DNA of 64,000 bases from Nectonema munidae. Lineage: Eukaryota; Nematomorpha; Nectonematoida; Nectonematidae. The position numbers were made by a program, and so were the translations under genes. Where the stretch lies: the NCBI GenBank assembly GCA_030549495.1, contig JAUIRK010001037.1, forward strand, positions 273,501 to 337,500, given 5' to 3'. The notes beneath the pieces are model-generated. The model ran no database searches and was not told the origin of the DNA. It saw nothing but the letters and a program-made list of their open reading frames with translations. Every line of letters begins with the position of its first letter. Position 1 is the stretch's first letter. This document shows positions 10,401 to 22,400 of the stretch, piece by piece.

Positions 10401-13400
10401 GACCCCTTTCCTCCTCGCAGTCTTTGATTGACATCAATTGTGAATAGACCCTCTATTAACAGCTAATCTCATACTACATAGCGCAAGTAGAGATATACAT
10501 GCGCATGCGAAATATGTATTATTGATATTGTATTCAACTTTAGATGTATGCATTTCTATGTTAGCCTTAAATTCATGTAAAAACACATGCTTGTGATTCA
10601 TTATTTTATCAGATAATTTTTGGTACGCATCTGATTTTTTCTAATTTAAATGTTAGCATGCAATACAACTTGTCTTTCCCACTAATATTTTTGTATTCAA
10701 AGAAACACTCTTATATATTTCCCATTGTATATGAATATAATTGTAAGATTAATTTTTTCTTTTTATAATTTGGGTTTATGTTTTTCCGACCGAAATATCA
10801 ATTAAATATTTTTATAGGTTTCATTGACTTATAACGATTTTTTATTTTAATTTGATTTTAAAGTAGTTTTATAAACTTTAAACAAAAGAGAATAATACAC
10901 TTTTTTAAATATATTTTTTGTACATTAATTTTTAACATACATATTGTAATAACCACATTGCATCGACCACCTCATTAAATCAACCGTTTTTTCAAGTACT
11001 TGGTTTTATAATTAAAATTTTATTTGCACTTTTCAGATTTATTATGGCTCCAAAAAAGATTAAATATGATTTGAAATTAAGTTTTACTGTGAACAAATCT
11101 AGTGGTTATGAGGTCTTAGCATCCACCTCTCTAAAGCCAAGCAAGTTAAAGAGACATTTGGAAACAAAGCATCCCAGTTCAGTGAACAAGATGTTGAATT
11201 TTTCAAACGCGAACTATTACACAACTCCAGACTTGATTACACAGGAATGTTTTCTCAAACCATTAAGGCTCGTCTGAAAGCCTCATAAGAAGTTTCAAGA
11301 AAAATAGCTGTTGGGAAAATATCCCACAATATCGGATAACAGTTAATATTAGTACTTTGTTGCAATGATATCATATCAAATGTGTTCGAAAGTTCTGAAC
11401 TTGAAAAACGAAAGCATGTGTCCTTGTCAAATGATACTGTTAGAGGCGAATAGAGGAGGTGTCTGATAACATACTGTCACCGGTGATCTCAAACATTCAG
11501 AATTCAACTTTCAAATTTTTTCTGATCCATCTTGATCAAACAACAGATCTCGCAAACTTATCACAACTTTGCGTCTACGTAGGATATGTATATGACAAAC
11601 ACCTAGAAGATTAATTTTGTTTTGCGAAACTTTTAGCATCGAACAAATGCAATGGAAATATTTAAAAAAAAGTAGACAGTCTTTTTGAGGCATATGCTAT
11701 CAAATGGGCACATGCAATTGGAGTGTGCACTGACGGTGCTCCAGCAATGCTTGTTTGCCGTTCTGGTTTTCAAACTTTGGTTAGGCAAAAATCTCTAGAT
11801 ATTAACCCATTTGCGGCCAATGTTCCTATTTTGGAACATAAGTAATTTCATCTTCGTCTGCTTTTTTCAATGACTTTGAATATAAATCGTCTGCGTTTTT
11901 TAGATATCGTCTGCTTTGTTTGGCCTTAAATGGGTTAAGATGAGTTAAACAATGTTCTTGGTGAAGTGATTAGAGCAGTTAATTTTATTAAAGCGAATGC
12001 ACTCAACTCTCGTTTATTTTCGGAGTTATGCTAAGAAAGTGATTCCAAATTTGAAACACTTTTGTTGCACTCACACGTTAGGTTGCTTTCCAAAGGAAAA
12101 GTTTTGGAGAGAGTTTTCATACTACGTGGCAGCAATTTTTAAAGAACACTAGACCAACTCCATTGTCACGAAAAACTAATAGCTTTCCAAATGAATCTCG
12201 AACTATGGTATTCCAAGTTGAAGGAGAAGAATTTTGCTCCATTTCCACAGTTAAATACATATATTGATGAAAATGAGCTTAATGTCGATGACGATGTCCT
12301 TGAGATGATGAGATGCCAGAAATGCCTGAGATGCAATAATTCGAAAAATATTGATTTATCAACAACCAATTTCACCTTCGCACTACGGACGATTTGTATA
12401 CCCCTCGAACTACGGAGCAATGGAAAAAAACTCCACTATTATTATCATCAAATAAACGTATACAAGAGCAATATCTCGTTATTATAAACATTTATTGCTT
12501 CTTATAGCTTGTTTAGAATGATGTTGATGAAACCATTCGACTATCATGATGATGATGGTGGGGAGGATTTGATAATATTATAGTTGCAGGATAATTTTTT
12601 TTTTGGAGAGAATATATATAAAAAAGAAGTTTGGAGAAGGACTATTACGAATGTGATATATTGTGATATAAATTTATCACACGTGTGATCTTTTTTTTAT
12701 AGGCCTTTTTTACATTGAACCGTAGAGAGGAAAATAGATTTACCACATAAGAATCAGTATTTTTTTTTGTTTTTTAGTTTTTGGGTATTTATAAAAAATC
12801 TTTATAATATCACAAGTGTTTCTTCTTTTTTATTTTATTGGATTTCTTGAGTTTTTCTTCTCATATTTCTAATAATGAGTGAACCTTCAGACTTAGAGGA
12901 TCGTTTTTCTTTTTCTTCTGAATCCATAACTGGAAGTTCTTCAGAATATTCGATTTCGTATGAAAATTATAATTTTTTGACTGCTCCTGATGAAACTGTG
13001 TATTCTTGGGAGCCAACTCAAGCTTCTTTTGGAAGAACACTGTCCAGAAATATACGAAATATTCAGTCTGTTCCTCCTGGTCCGAAAAACGGAGCTGAAG
13101 TTTTAGATGATTCCCTTTCAATTTTTCAGCTTTTTATGACTCAAAGTCTTATTCACTATATTTACAAATGCACAAAGTTGCGAATGGATGAAAACCTTGC
13201 GTAAGTTTAATGTTTTTAGCGATACTATTTCTTGTATTTCCCAGGGCTTCGGGGCCGCCTTATAATTTTCTTCTTCAATTTCTGAAAAACGTAATTTTTG
13301 ACCCCAGCTCCGATATCCCTCATTTTTGCTAAACAAGTTAAATACTGTTTTTAGCATTTTTTCTTCATTTATGGATTTTTGAATTAATTAAAATTTTAGT

Positions 13401-16400
13401 ATTTTTTTATCTATATAAATGTTAAACTTTATATATACTTATATGATTTTTTATCTATTTTATCATATTTTTTAGTTTTTTTTATAAGGTTTTTATTTTA
13501 TTGTTTTTTATGAATTTGTATTGACAAATAAAATCTTATAACGAACTGTATATTTATAAAAGCTAAAAAGGTATTTGAGACTTACTTGAGGCTAGACACT
13601 TAGTCGCACTATTTTGTTTATAATTCTGACTTCTAGTAAAAAACCGTTTCGGCTTTAGCTGCTCTGGACTTCTAATCTGGCTCCCGCTTCGAAGCCCTGG
13701 TATTTTTGTTTTATTAGAATAGATATAAGTATTATAAAAAACTTTTAGAAGTAGTACTCCTAAATATCAGAGTCTTTTCCAATCCTATCAGAAATTTCAA
13801 ATTCATGATATTTTGGCCTACTTCAGCTGCATACTTTATATCGGGCAATCAAGAAGTCAATCTATCCAGCTCAGTTATTTGTTTTCTGAAGACCACGGAG
13901 AACCTTTCATGAAAGCAGCTATTTCCCGAGATATGTTTTATCTCATTCACACATTTATTCGATTTGATGTTAGAAGTGAAAGAAATAGCGAAGATAAAAT
14001 TCCTTCTATTAGATATGTTCACAATCATTTTTATAATATATTTTCTTTATATTTTACACCAACAGACTATGTAACTGTAGATGAGCAGTTGGTAAAATTC
14101 AGAGGAGCCTCCCCAGTAAAAATATATGATCCTTCCAAGCCCGGTAGGTATGGTATGAAGGTATATCATTGCAATGACGCTAGAAGTTTCTATATACTTA
14201 AACCAGAATTATATGTTTCAGGTTTGGAAAATAGAGCGTATTTTAGCGGCGAAAATATAGTAAAGCGCCTAGTCAGTGATGCTAATATTCCTAAAGGCTG
14301 TGGAATTGTAATTGACCGATTCTTTACATCACATAATTTATGTGTATGGGGAACAAGTCAGGATCACACTGTCTTAGGTACAGTAAGAGCAAATAGGAGA
14401 TTTATACCCCTCATATTAAGACCACAACATCTCAAAGAATTGAGATTAGCTGCATGTGAAAGTAGATTTTTGTATACTACACATGCATCTATAACTGCTT
14501 ACATACCCCGTAAACATGCTATCAAAAATTTCAAAGTAGTTTACATACTATCCAGTCAGCATTTGGGATGTATTCAAACAGAGGGGGCAGACAATATTCC
14601 TGAAACAATTTTAACGTATAATAGTTTTAAGGGTGGTGTTGATATGGCAAATAAAATGTTAAGGGCTTATACATGCTATAAGCCTAATAGAAAATGGACT
14701 TATGCCGTTTTTACCAACTATTTAGATATTGTATGCCATAATAGTTGGATAATATCTAAGTATAATTCTCCAAACATATACCCATCAACCAGAGCCGGAG
14801 GAAGAAAATATTTTTTAAGAGATTTGTGTCTAAAATTGTCTGAAACATCTATGAAATTAAGATCGCAGAGTTCATTGACCCCAGGTAAAATTTTGAGTAT
14901 TTTATCATTTTATGGTTTTCAAAATATTACAGAAAGACGAGAGGTTTCTTCTACCTCTAGGGGAAATTGTTATATATCATCCTGTAAACCAAAAAAAAAG
15001 GGGAACCAGAAAATGTGATGCATGCCATAAATATATATGTAAAAATCATACAAAAATGCTTTGTCCTAACTGCTAACAGCTCATCTACAAATATTTTTAA
15101 TTCTTTTATCTTATTATTTCGTTTAGTCCTATTGTTTTGTATATTTTTGATGTCTGAATCATATAAAAAATTTTAGAGCAGATGGCGTTAATTTTTTTTT
15201 AATCTTTTTTTGTTAATTATCATATAAATTTGTTTTTGTTTATTTTTTACCCATATTGTACATAAAAACAAATATAAAGTCACCTAATGTAAAAAAAATT
15301 GAAAAATTTTTATGAAAAAATTTTGCCTTTTTTTTAAGTAAAAAAATCTCCTTGAATAAAAGCTTATAAAAAAACAACTTTTTGACTTATGTTTATTTTT
15401 TTTATCAAAAGTAATCCTGTATCGTCTAGTTAAAAAGTACATATAATTATTTCCTATGCTTACATATTTTTTATAAGGCGAAAAACTCTATCGAAGTTAC
15501 AAGATGGAGTAAAAAGCCATGGTCCGTAGTGCGAAGGTTGCCCTCGGAAGATCATTTTATTCAAAAACATTTTACTGATATAATTTTAAAGCATATTTTT
15601 AGTGAAATGTTTTTCAGCGATTTTTGGATTGAAATGGCTCAGTCTTATCCTGATGTTGCAAAGATAGCTCTAAAGGTGCTGATTGCATTGCTTGTTATCA
15701 AGACAAAATCTCGTAACAGATTGGTAGCAACAAATGACATGAGAGTTGCACTGGCCAAAATAAAACCAAACCTAGAGAAACTGGTTGAAGAAAAATAAAT
15801 GCATCCGTCCGATTAAATGATATTTGATGATAAAGTCGCTTTTCTCTCAATAAATAATTATTTACCAATAAATGTTTTTGTTTCAGTAAAAACTAGTAAG
15901 TAAAGCTCATAGTTGCTATTTTTAATTAAATAATTTTTTGCCAAAAATGTTCTGTTCAGTACCATATGTCTTATTTTTAGCAGATTCAAAAGGGTCCATG
16001 AGCCTCTTTAAGATTTTATAAAGACCCATTGTAAAAATCTTAAAATGGTTTGAGAACCATTGCTATAAAAAGGAAATGCAATAGCACTTCAAATAAATCT
16101 CAAATATAAATGCCCATCAGATAAAATATCTCTAAAAATGAAAATAATATATTGAAAATGATAATTTATAAAATTCCTTGTCATTTGATGCAATGAAATA
16201 ACTGAAATAATAGAAAATTTTTATATGGTGACGTGTCGCACCATGTGAAGGGAATATAGAAATCTAGCTTCGATCGATGGGTGGCTGGCTCTTTGCTTCT
16301 TCATAGTTGCCTTCTTAGGCTTTTATTAACAGGCACCGACCGCTAATCTCTTTTGTGCAGTGGTGGCATACTTTACGTTACACTCTGAAATTACGTTTCG

Positions 16401-19400
16401 ATACGATAGTTTTTTTAGACAAATTACTTTTTTGAAATTACATACAAAAAAGTGAAATACGATAAATATCGAGTTTCGGTACTATTTCATTTTTGTTATG
16501 ATATTTATTCAGAACTTCTTTGAATTTACGTTATTCAAACTTACATAGGCATCTGAACACAATATACACGAACATATCATTCCCACAAATCTAATTAATT
16601 TTACACTTTCTCTTTTGAGACATAAATAATCACCTATTCTCCAAACGGTGTGATGTGATGTCAGAGTCACATCTACATCCTCTGATTGATTGCACTGGGT
16701 TACAAATTTAGACTAATTTTTTGTTTTATTATAACGTTTAGTGTTTTTTTATGATGTTTGATGTGCTGATTTTATAATTGGCTATTTTTTGCATGTCTTC
16801 AATATTTATAAAAAAAAATACAAAAACACATTTTTGATACATTTCTTACAAAACTAAAAAACCCTGGTTGATATTACTTTTCAAGTGCGGATCTAGAAAT
16901 GAATTTATCGTTGGATAACATTTTTTCTCAAATTATTTTTTAACCTCCACAGTGTTTTGAAATTACACCAACACCACCATAATCGAGTAAAAAGCCCATG
17001 AATTTTATTTGAAAAATGTGTGTTTCAAAAAGTTGAAAAATTTCATGGAGATTTTTTGTTTCATCAGATCATCTTGTTATTTTACAAATTAATTTAAATA
17101 AAGATTCATAAACCCCAAATATGGTTAAATTTTAGTCTTTTCTAACTGTAGGTATATCAGGTAAATATTTGAACACGTAGATGTAGTGCCTATTTTCGTG
17201 ATGCTTTTTGGAAGGACAGAGGCCAAGGTAAAACAACAATGATACTTATATGAACGATAGGAACGACGAACACACCTGCCTGAAATTCATATGAGTGAAT
17301 TATCGATTTTTTATGTCAACCATTTACAAAGTGTTGGTAGACGTATGTTTTATGTTTATAAATATTTATTAGAGTTGGTGATTTCAATACTAGAGACACA
17401 TGACAAAATTTCTGCTATAAGATTTCGAAAAACGCCATTGCTATTGAACCGCTTTAGTTACGAAATGCGTGAGGTTTAGAAGCTTTTCCTATTACAAGTG
17501 CTTTTTCAAAGTCGCCGATCATGTTGCAAGCTAAAAGAACGGTTAATCTTTCTCTAGACTTTTTCCGCTTGTACAATCTTCTCCACGGAGATATAAAGTT
17601 CGATCTGGTAGAACACGATAAAAAAGTCTTGTTTTATCGATATTCCATATATCTTTTGCTTCATATCCATCACAGAGTTCAGCTAATCAATTTGTAATAG
17701 TAGTTTAATCAATACACGCTTTCTCACCGCAAATTTTCTTAAATGCAATGTTATGTCGCGTTCTGAATCGCATTAACCATCCATTAGAACTCTTAAATTC
17801 ATCATGATCCATAGCAATTTGTTTAGCCTTTTCTTGTAAAATTGGTCCAGAAATTGGAACATTGCATTCGCGCGATTGTTTGAACCATTCGAAAGTAAAC
17901 ATCTTATGTAAAATTTTTCCTATATCTTTTTTCATTCAAATTTTCGTTGCTCTCATATTCATTTTTTAATTTGAGAATGAATCCAACTTGCTTTCTACCT
18001 ATTTTGTACATTTCTGCTAAATGACGATGACTTTTACCTAAACTGTTTTTTATAAGTTCTATTTTTTTCTCAAGTGTTAAATCAACACGTGATTTTTTAT
18101 TGCTTATTGACATGAAAACAAAATTCAAGATGTATAATTATTCTAAATAACAACCAAATTATTTAAATAACATTTTTTTCTAAAATTTTGTAGTGTTTAT
18201 AGAATAACAAAATAAATTAAAACTTCAAAATATTTTGATAAAGGATTCAAAAAAGTTTATGTTCAAATTTTTAATAATTCTAAAATTTAGTCAAAAAATA
18301 TGTTGAGAAACAGATTATACATATTACATAAAGATATGCTAGCAAACAGTATAAAAATTAATATTACTCAGCACAACTAAAATCATAAATTTCAAATTTT
18401 TCTAAATTGCCTACATAAAAGCAGATTTTGCAAAAGGTAAACACTTTTTTTTGTAAAACCTAGCCTATGTTAAGCACAAAGAGTATAATAGCTTTCCAAT
18501 GATACCATTTTCAATAAAAAAATTCTTTAAATCTTGACATTATGGTGTTAACAAAAAGTGGTCACTTTTTTTACTAAAATTTAGACCAAATTTTTTAAGG
18601 TAAAGTTCAGTTATCAAAAAACTTAAAGTTTTTGCAAAAATCATTTTTTTTATCTTTGATTACTTCAAAATATCTATTTATTTTTTCTTTATCTCTTATG
18701 TCCTCTAATTGGTGCGCCCCGTAGTTTTGGCACCACTCTTCTAACCTAAATGTATATATTTGCCTTTTGAAGGCAAAAAATTAATATTGAAGTTAATGAT
18801 TTAATGATAAAAAATGGACTTTTATTCACTTAAAAAATTTACAAAAAAACATCCACCCACATATCTAAAATTATTAAAAATTTGTTTATGAGTCTTTTCT
18901 TGAATGTATATAAAAATTGTTAAATTTTGATAGCCCTGGCCATAACTTTTCGGCGTTTCTACTTCAAAAACATCCCTATAAACTAAAGCAGTGTTTCTTA
19001 ACTTGACCAGAATAGGTGTTTCAAAGATGGATAAGTAATTTATGTGGATGAGGGCTCACTATATTTTTTGGTTTTAATGAAACTTTTCTTATTCTCGATA
19101 ACCTTTTAATAATTTGAGCCTGGCTTAGAGTTCTAGCTTTTGTTAATTTTAATTTTTTCTTCACCAAGCATCTAAAAATTGTAAAAGTATTTGAATATAG
19201 CTCTTCTAAATTTTCTTTTCCATTTACTATTTAAGATAATGCCTCGAGAATTTGGAAAGTAGTTATGCGAATTTTGAAAGAAAATTTCAATTTTTCAAAG
19301 ACTCAACCATCTTCGGAACCCTTTTCTTTTGCATTCGGTGAAGATGAGGAGCAAGTGGTGCGTTACTCCTTCTTCACGCCATTCATCAACTTTCCTCGTC

Positions 19401-22400
19401 GAGAAGCTCGTCGACGCTTCCACGATAAGAAATGCAGCAGTTTCTTGTTCGCCAAATTGCACAAAGAACAAATCAAGCGTATCTGCCAAGCTGGGGCCCA
19501 CGCCTACAACGCTCTTTCCCACCTGCTCTCGTTTGAGTCGTTACAGAGCACGACCACTCTTTGTCACGAAGTGCAGCAGTGCTTCAAGTATTTGCAGAGC
19601 TGCAAGTTTTTCCAATCTGTGGTGGTGTTGGTTGCTGCTCAGATCCGCCTCTTCTCACTTCTCGGAGAATTGAATACCAAATTGGCCTACACAGTTGTGG
19701 TGCCTGCTTTAAAAGATTTCTTGCTCAAGCCTAGCTCTCCATTGTCAAAGCTCATTTATTCTAAAGTACTATCGCCATTAATTCACTAATCACAAAGCCT
19801 TTTCGCTCCAATAGTGGCCAAGTTGCCCTCCTTTCCCCTAATAGAGATCATCATCCATTTGTCTCCAAGAGGAGAACAAGGTCTTATATCCCGGCTAGCC
19901 AGGGTCGACCTTTTTCATTTTTTGCAGCGTCGTCTCCATTGCTTTCTCAGTTGTGCATCTTCTACAGAGTCTTATGACATTTCATCACACGACATTTCAT
20001 CATAACACTTTATCACACGACATTTCATCATATGCATGGGTTTGTTGTAAAGGATTAAAAGTTTATTATACAATATTTATCCATATAGGAAGTATTAGAG
20101 CATATAGAAGCTGACAAATTTTACCTGGGTATGATGTAGATAATCTTCTTAAATTTTTATTCCCCTTCTGTTCACCAACACTTTCTTGTTAGTTTTTTTC
20201 TTTTTGAAAATAACTTTAACTTTATTTTCTTTTTCCTTTCTGTTTATTCTCTGTTGCTTAAATCATAAAGTTTTTGCACTTGAAAAATAATTATAATGGA
20301 AAACAATACAATTGAAAATTTCTGTAATTTTGGAACAACTTCTAAAGAAAAAAAAACCGTGATACTTAAAAATTGCGAATATTATAAACATCAAGAAAAC
20401 AAAGATACCTCTATTCGTTGGCGATGTGCAGAGTATCAAAAAAAAGATGTAACACGTTTATTACAACCTTAGGGAAGCGTGTGATTTCTTTACCATAATG
20501 TTTTTCTAATAAATTTAAAATTAATTTTGAAGTGAAAAATGTTGATTGAATGTACAAGATTTGAAGCTATACTCTTTGTGGGTAAAATAGGCTAGGTTTT
20601 ACAAATAAATATATTTTTATTTTTCCAAAATCCGCTTTTATGTGAGGTCAGTCAACTTTTATCTAGTTTCAAAAAATACCAATAATTAACGTGATGAGTT
20701 TATATATTATTTCTTCAAAATTTTATATTCACAAAGGTAGAATATGGTTTTTAAGATTTTTAAATGTCATAGTTAAATAAAACTGTCGAAAATTAATATA
20801 TATTTTTTACTTTTTATGGGTCAGTAGTATAGGTCAGTATAATATTTTTCTAATAAATTTTAAATTATTTTTCAAGTGAAAAATGTCGATTAAATGTACG
20901 AGTTTTGTTGGATAATCGTAGTCTACTTTTATTTAGTTTAGATACAACCTTTCTAATTTTTAACAAAGGGCATTCGTTATATTTATACCGATAGTGTGCA
21001 AAGAATAAATCACATTATTGATTGATTTTAGAGCATAACTATGCGAAGAAAGATGAACACATGTTGCATTACGCGTTTGTGAGCGCAGGAAATTCTTATC
21101 TCGCATACGCTACACCACATCTTTAGCACGCGTGTGTGGTTTATTTTATCGGGCTAGTGTACGCTTAGTTTATTTGTAGTGTTCCTAGCTTAAATCTTAG
21201 TCAAATATTAAAACGCTTATAACTTTCACATTTCTCAACAAAATGCATCATGCGATATACCAAATTAAAGCATTTTTTATGGCCTTTCAGAATACATTAC
21301 TTATATCATAAGTACTTAAGAAATGCCATTTTACTGTTTTTATTTTCCATGTGATTCATATCATTAATTAGCAGATAAGGGATGCATTTTAAACTAAAAC
21401 AGTAATATATTTGAAGAAATATTTTTTCAGTATAAAGAGTTTAGAAAACTCTTCTCTAATATGTAATGATATATTCTCATAACCTGTACGGTTGAACGCG
21501 GGTAGACAACATCCGTGTTATCTCCAACCCGTATATTACGATGATTCTTCTCCAACCTGTATTCTACGATGATTCATCTCCAAACTATATACTACAATGA
21601 TTCATCTCTAACCTGTATACTACGATGATACATCTCCAACCTGTATACTACGATGATTCATTTTCAACCTGTATACTACGATGGTTTCTATTCCATGTAC
21701 TAATAACTAAGGAGACAATGTTCAACTTTCTGTTCACATTCTGCTAGATGTAAGATTTGATATACCTCATTCGGGGAGACGATGCTACATAAGTTATTAC
21801 CTATATACATTATACCTGTATACTACGTTGGTCTCCAACCTATTAGTTCATATTTTGCTAGATGTAAGATTTGATATACCTCATTCGGGGAGGGGATGTT
21901 AGATAAGTTATTACCTGTATTTTTGCAATTTTTTCACGATATTAAATAATATATTTTATCAAATAATCAAAATAAAATTCTGTAATCAAAGAATCGAAAA
22001 ATATTCTTAAAAAATCAAAAAATATCAAACTTTCTGTTCATATTTTGCTACCTCATACGATGTTACAAAAGTTATTACCTATACTTTGCAATTTGCACGA
22101 TTTTGAATATATTTGTCAAATAATCAAAATAAAATTCTGTAATCAAAGAATCGAAAAATATTCTTTAAAAAATCAAAAAATATCAAACTTTCTGTTCATA
22201 TTTTGCTACCTCATACGATGTTACAAAAGTTTTTACCTATACTTTGCAATTTGCACGATTTTAAATATTATATTTGTCGAATAATCAAAGAATCGAAAAA
22301 TGTTCAAATCAAAAAATATTTATTCCTTTTAAATATATCGTTGGCTCCCCTTACTTTTAAAATAGAAAGATAAACTAAGTCTAATAATTAATTTTTATCA

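Larger units (their letters stand above)
12371..15537 (+). mobile_element. Full-length piggyBac transposon inserted in the hAT element
   Basis: Inverted ends CCTTCGCACTACGGAC at 12371-12386 and its exact reverse complement at 15522-15537 bound a 3.2-kb unit with a two-exon piggyBac transposase. The flanking hAT coding sequence continues on both sides. TTAA is not visible at either border (TTCA left, TTGC right), so the target site has decayed or the ends are slightly misplaced. A second CTACGGA motif lies just inside the left end. Confidence 0.8.
9757..16062 (+). mobile_element. Degenerate hAT (ZBED5-like) transposon interrupted by other transposons
   Basis: The left end CTGTGGTTCTCAAAG (9757) and the right end, read on the minus strand as CAATGGTTCTCAAAC (from 16062), are matching hAT-type terminal inverted repeats. 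Transposase remnants lie at 11041-12370 and 15538-15830 in the same orientation. No convincing 8-bp target duplication remains. A TTAA-flanked MITE (11806-11934) and a piggyBac (12371-15537) sit inside it. Everything lies in PI4KA intron 7. Removing the insertions leaves roughly 3.0 kb, a normal hAT size. Confidence 0.7.

Noticed and set aside
18990-19010. Isolated hAT-type ends (also near 24644 and 28904)
   Set aside because: CAGNGTTTCTCA-like words without a partner end or target duplication; too weak to call elements.
21510-21690. CRISPR-like regular repeats
   Set aside because: Units are ~30 bp tandem copies without unique spacers, in an intron of an animal gene; a minisatellite.
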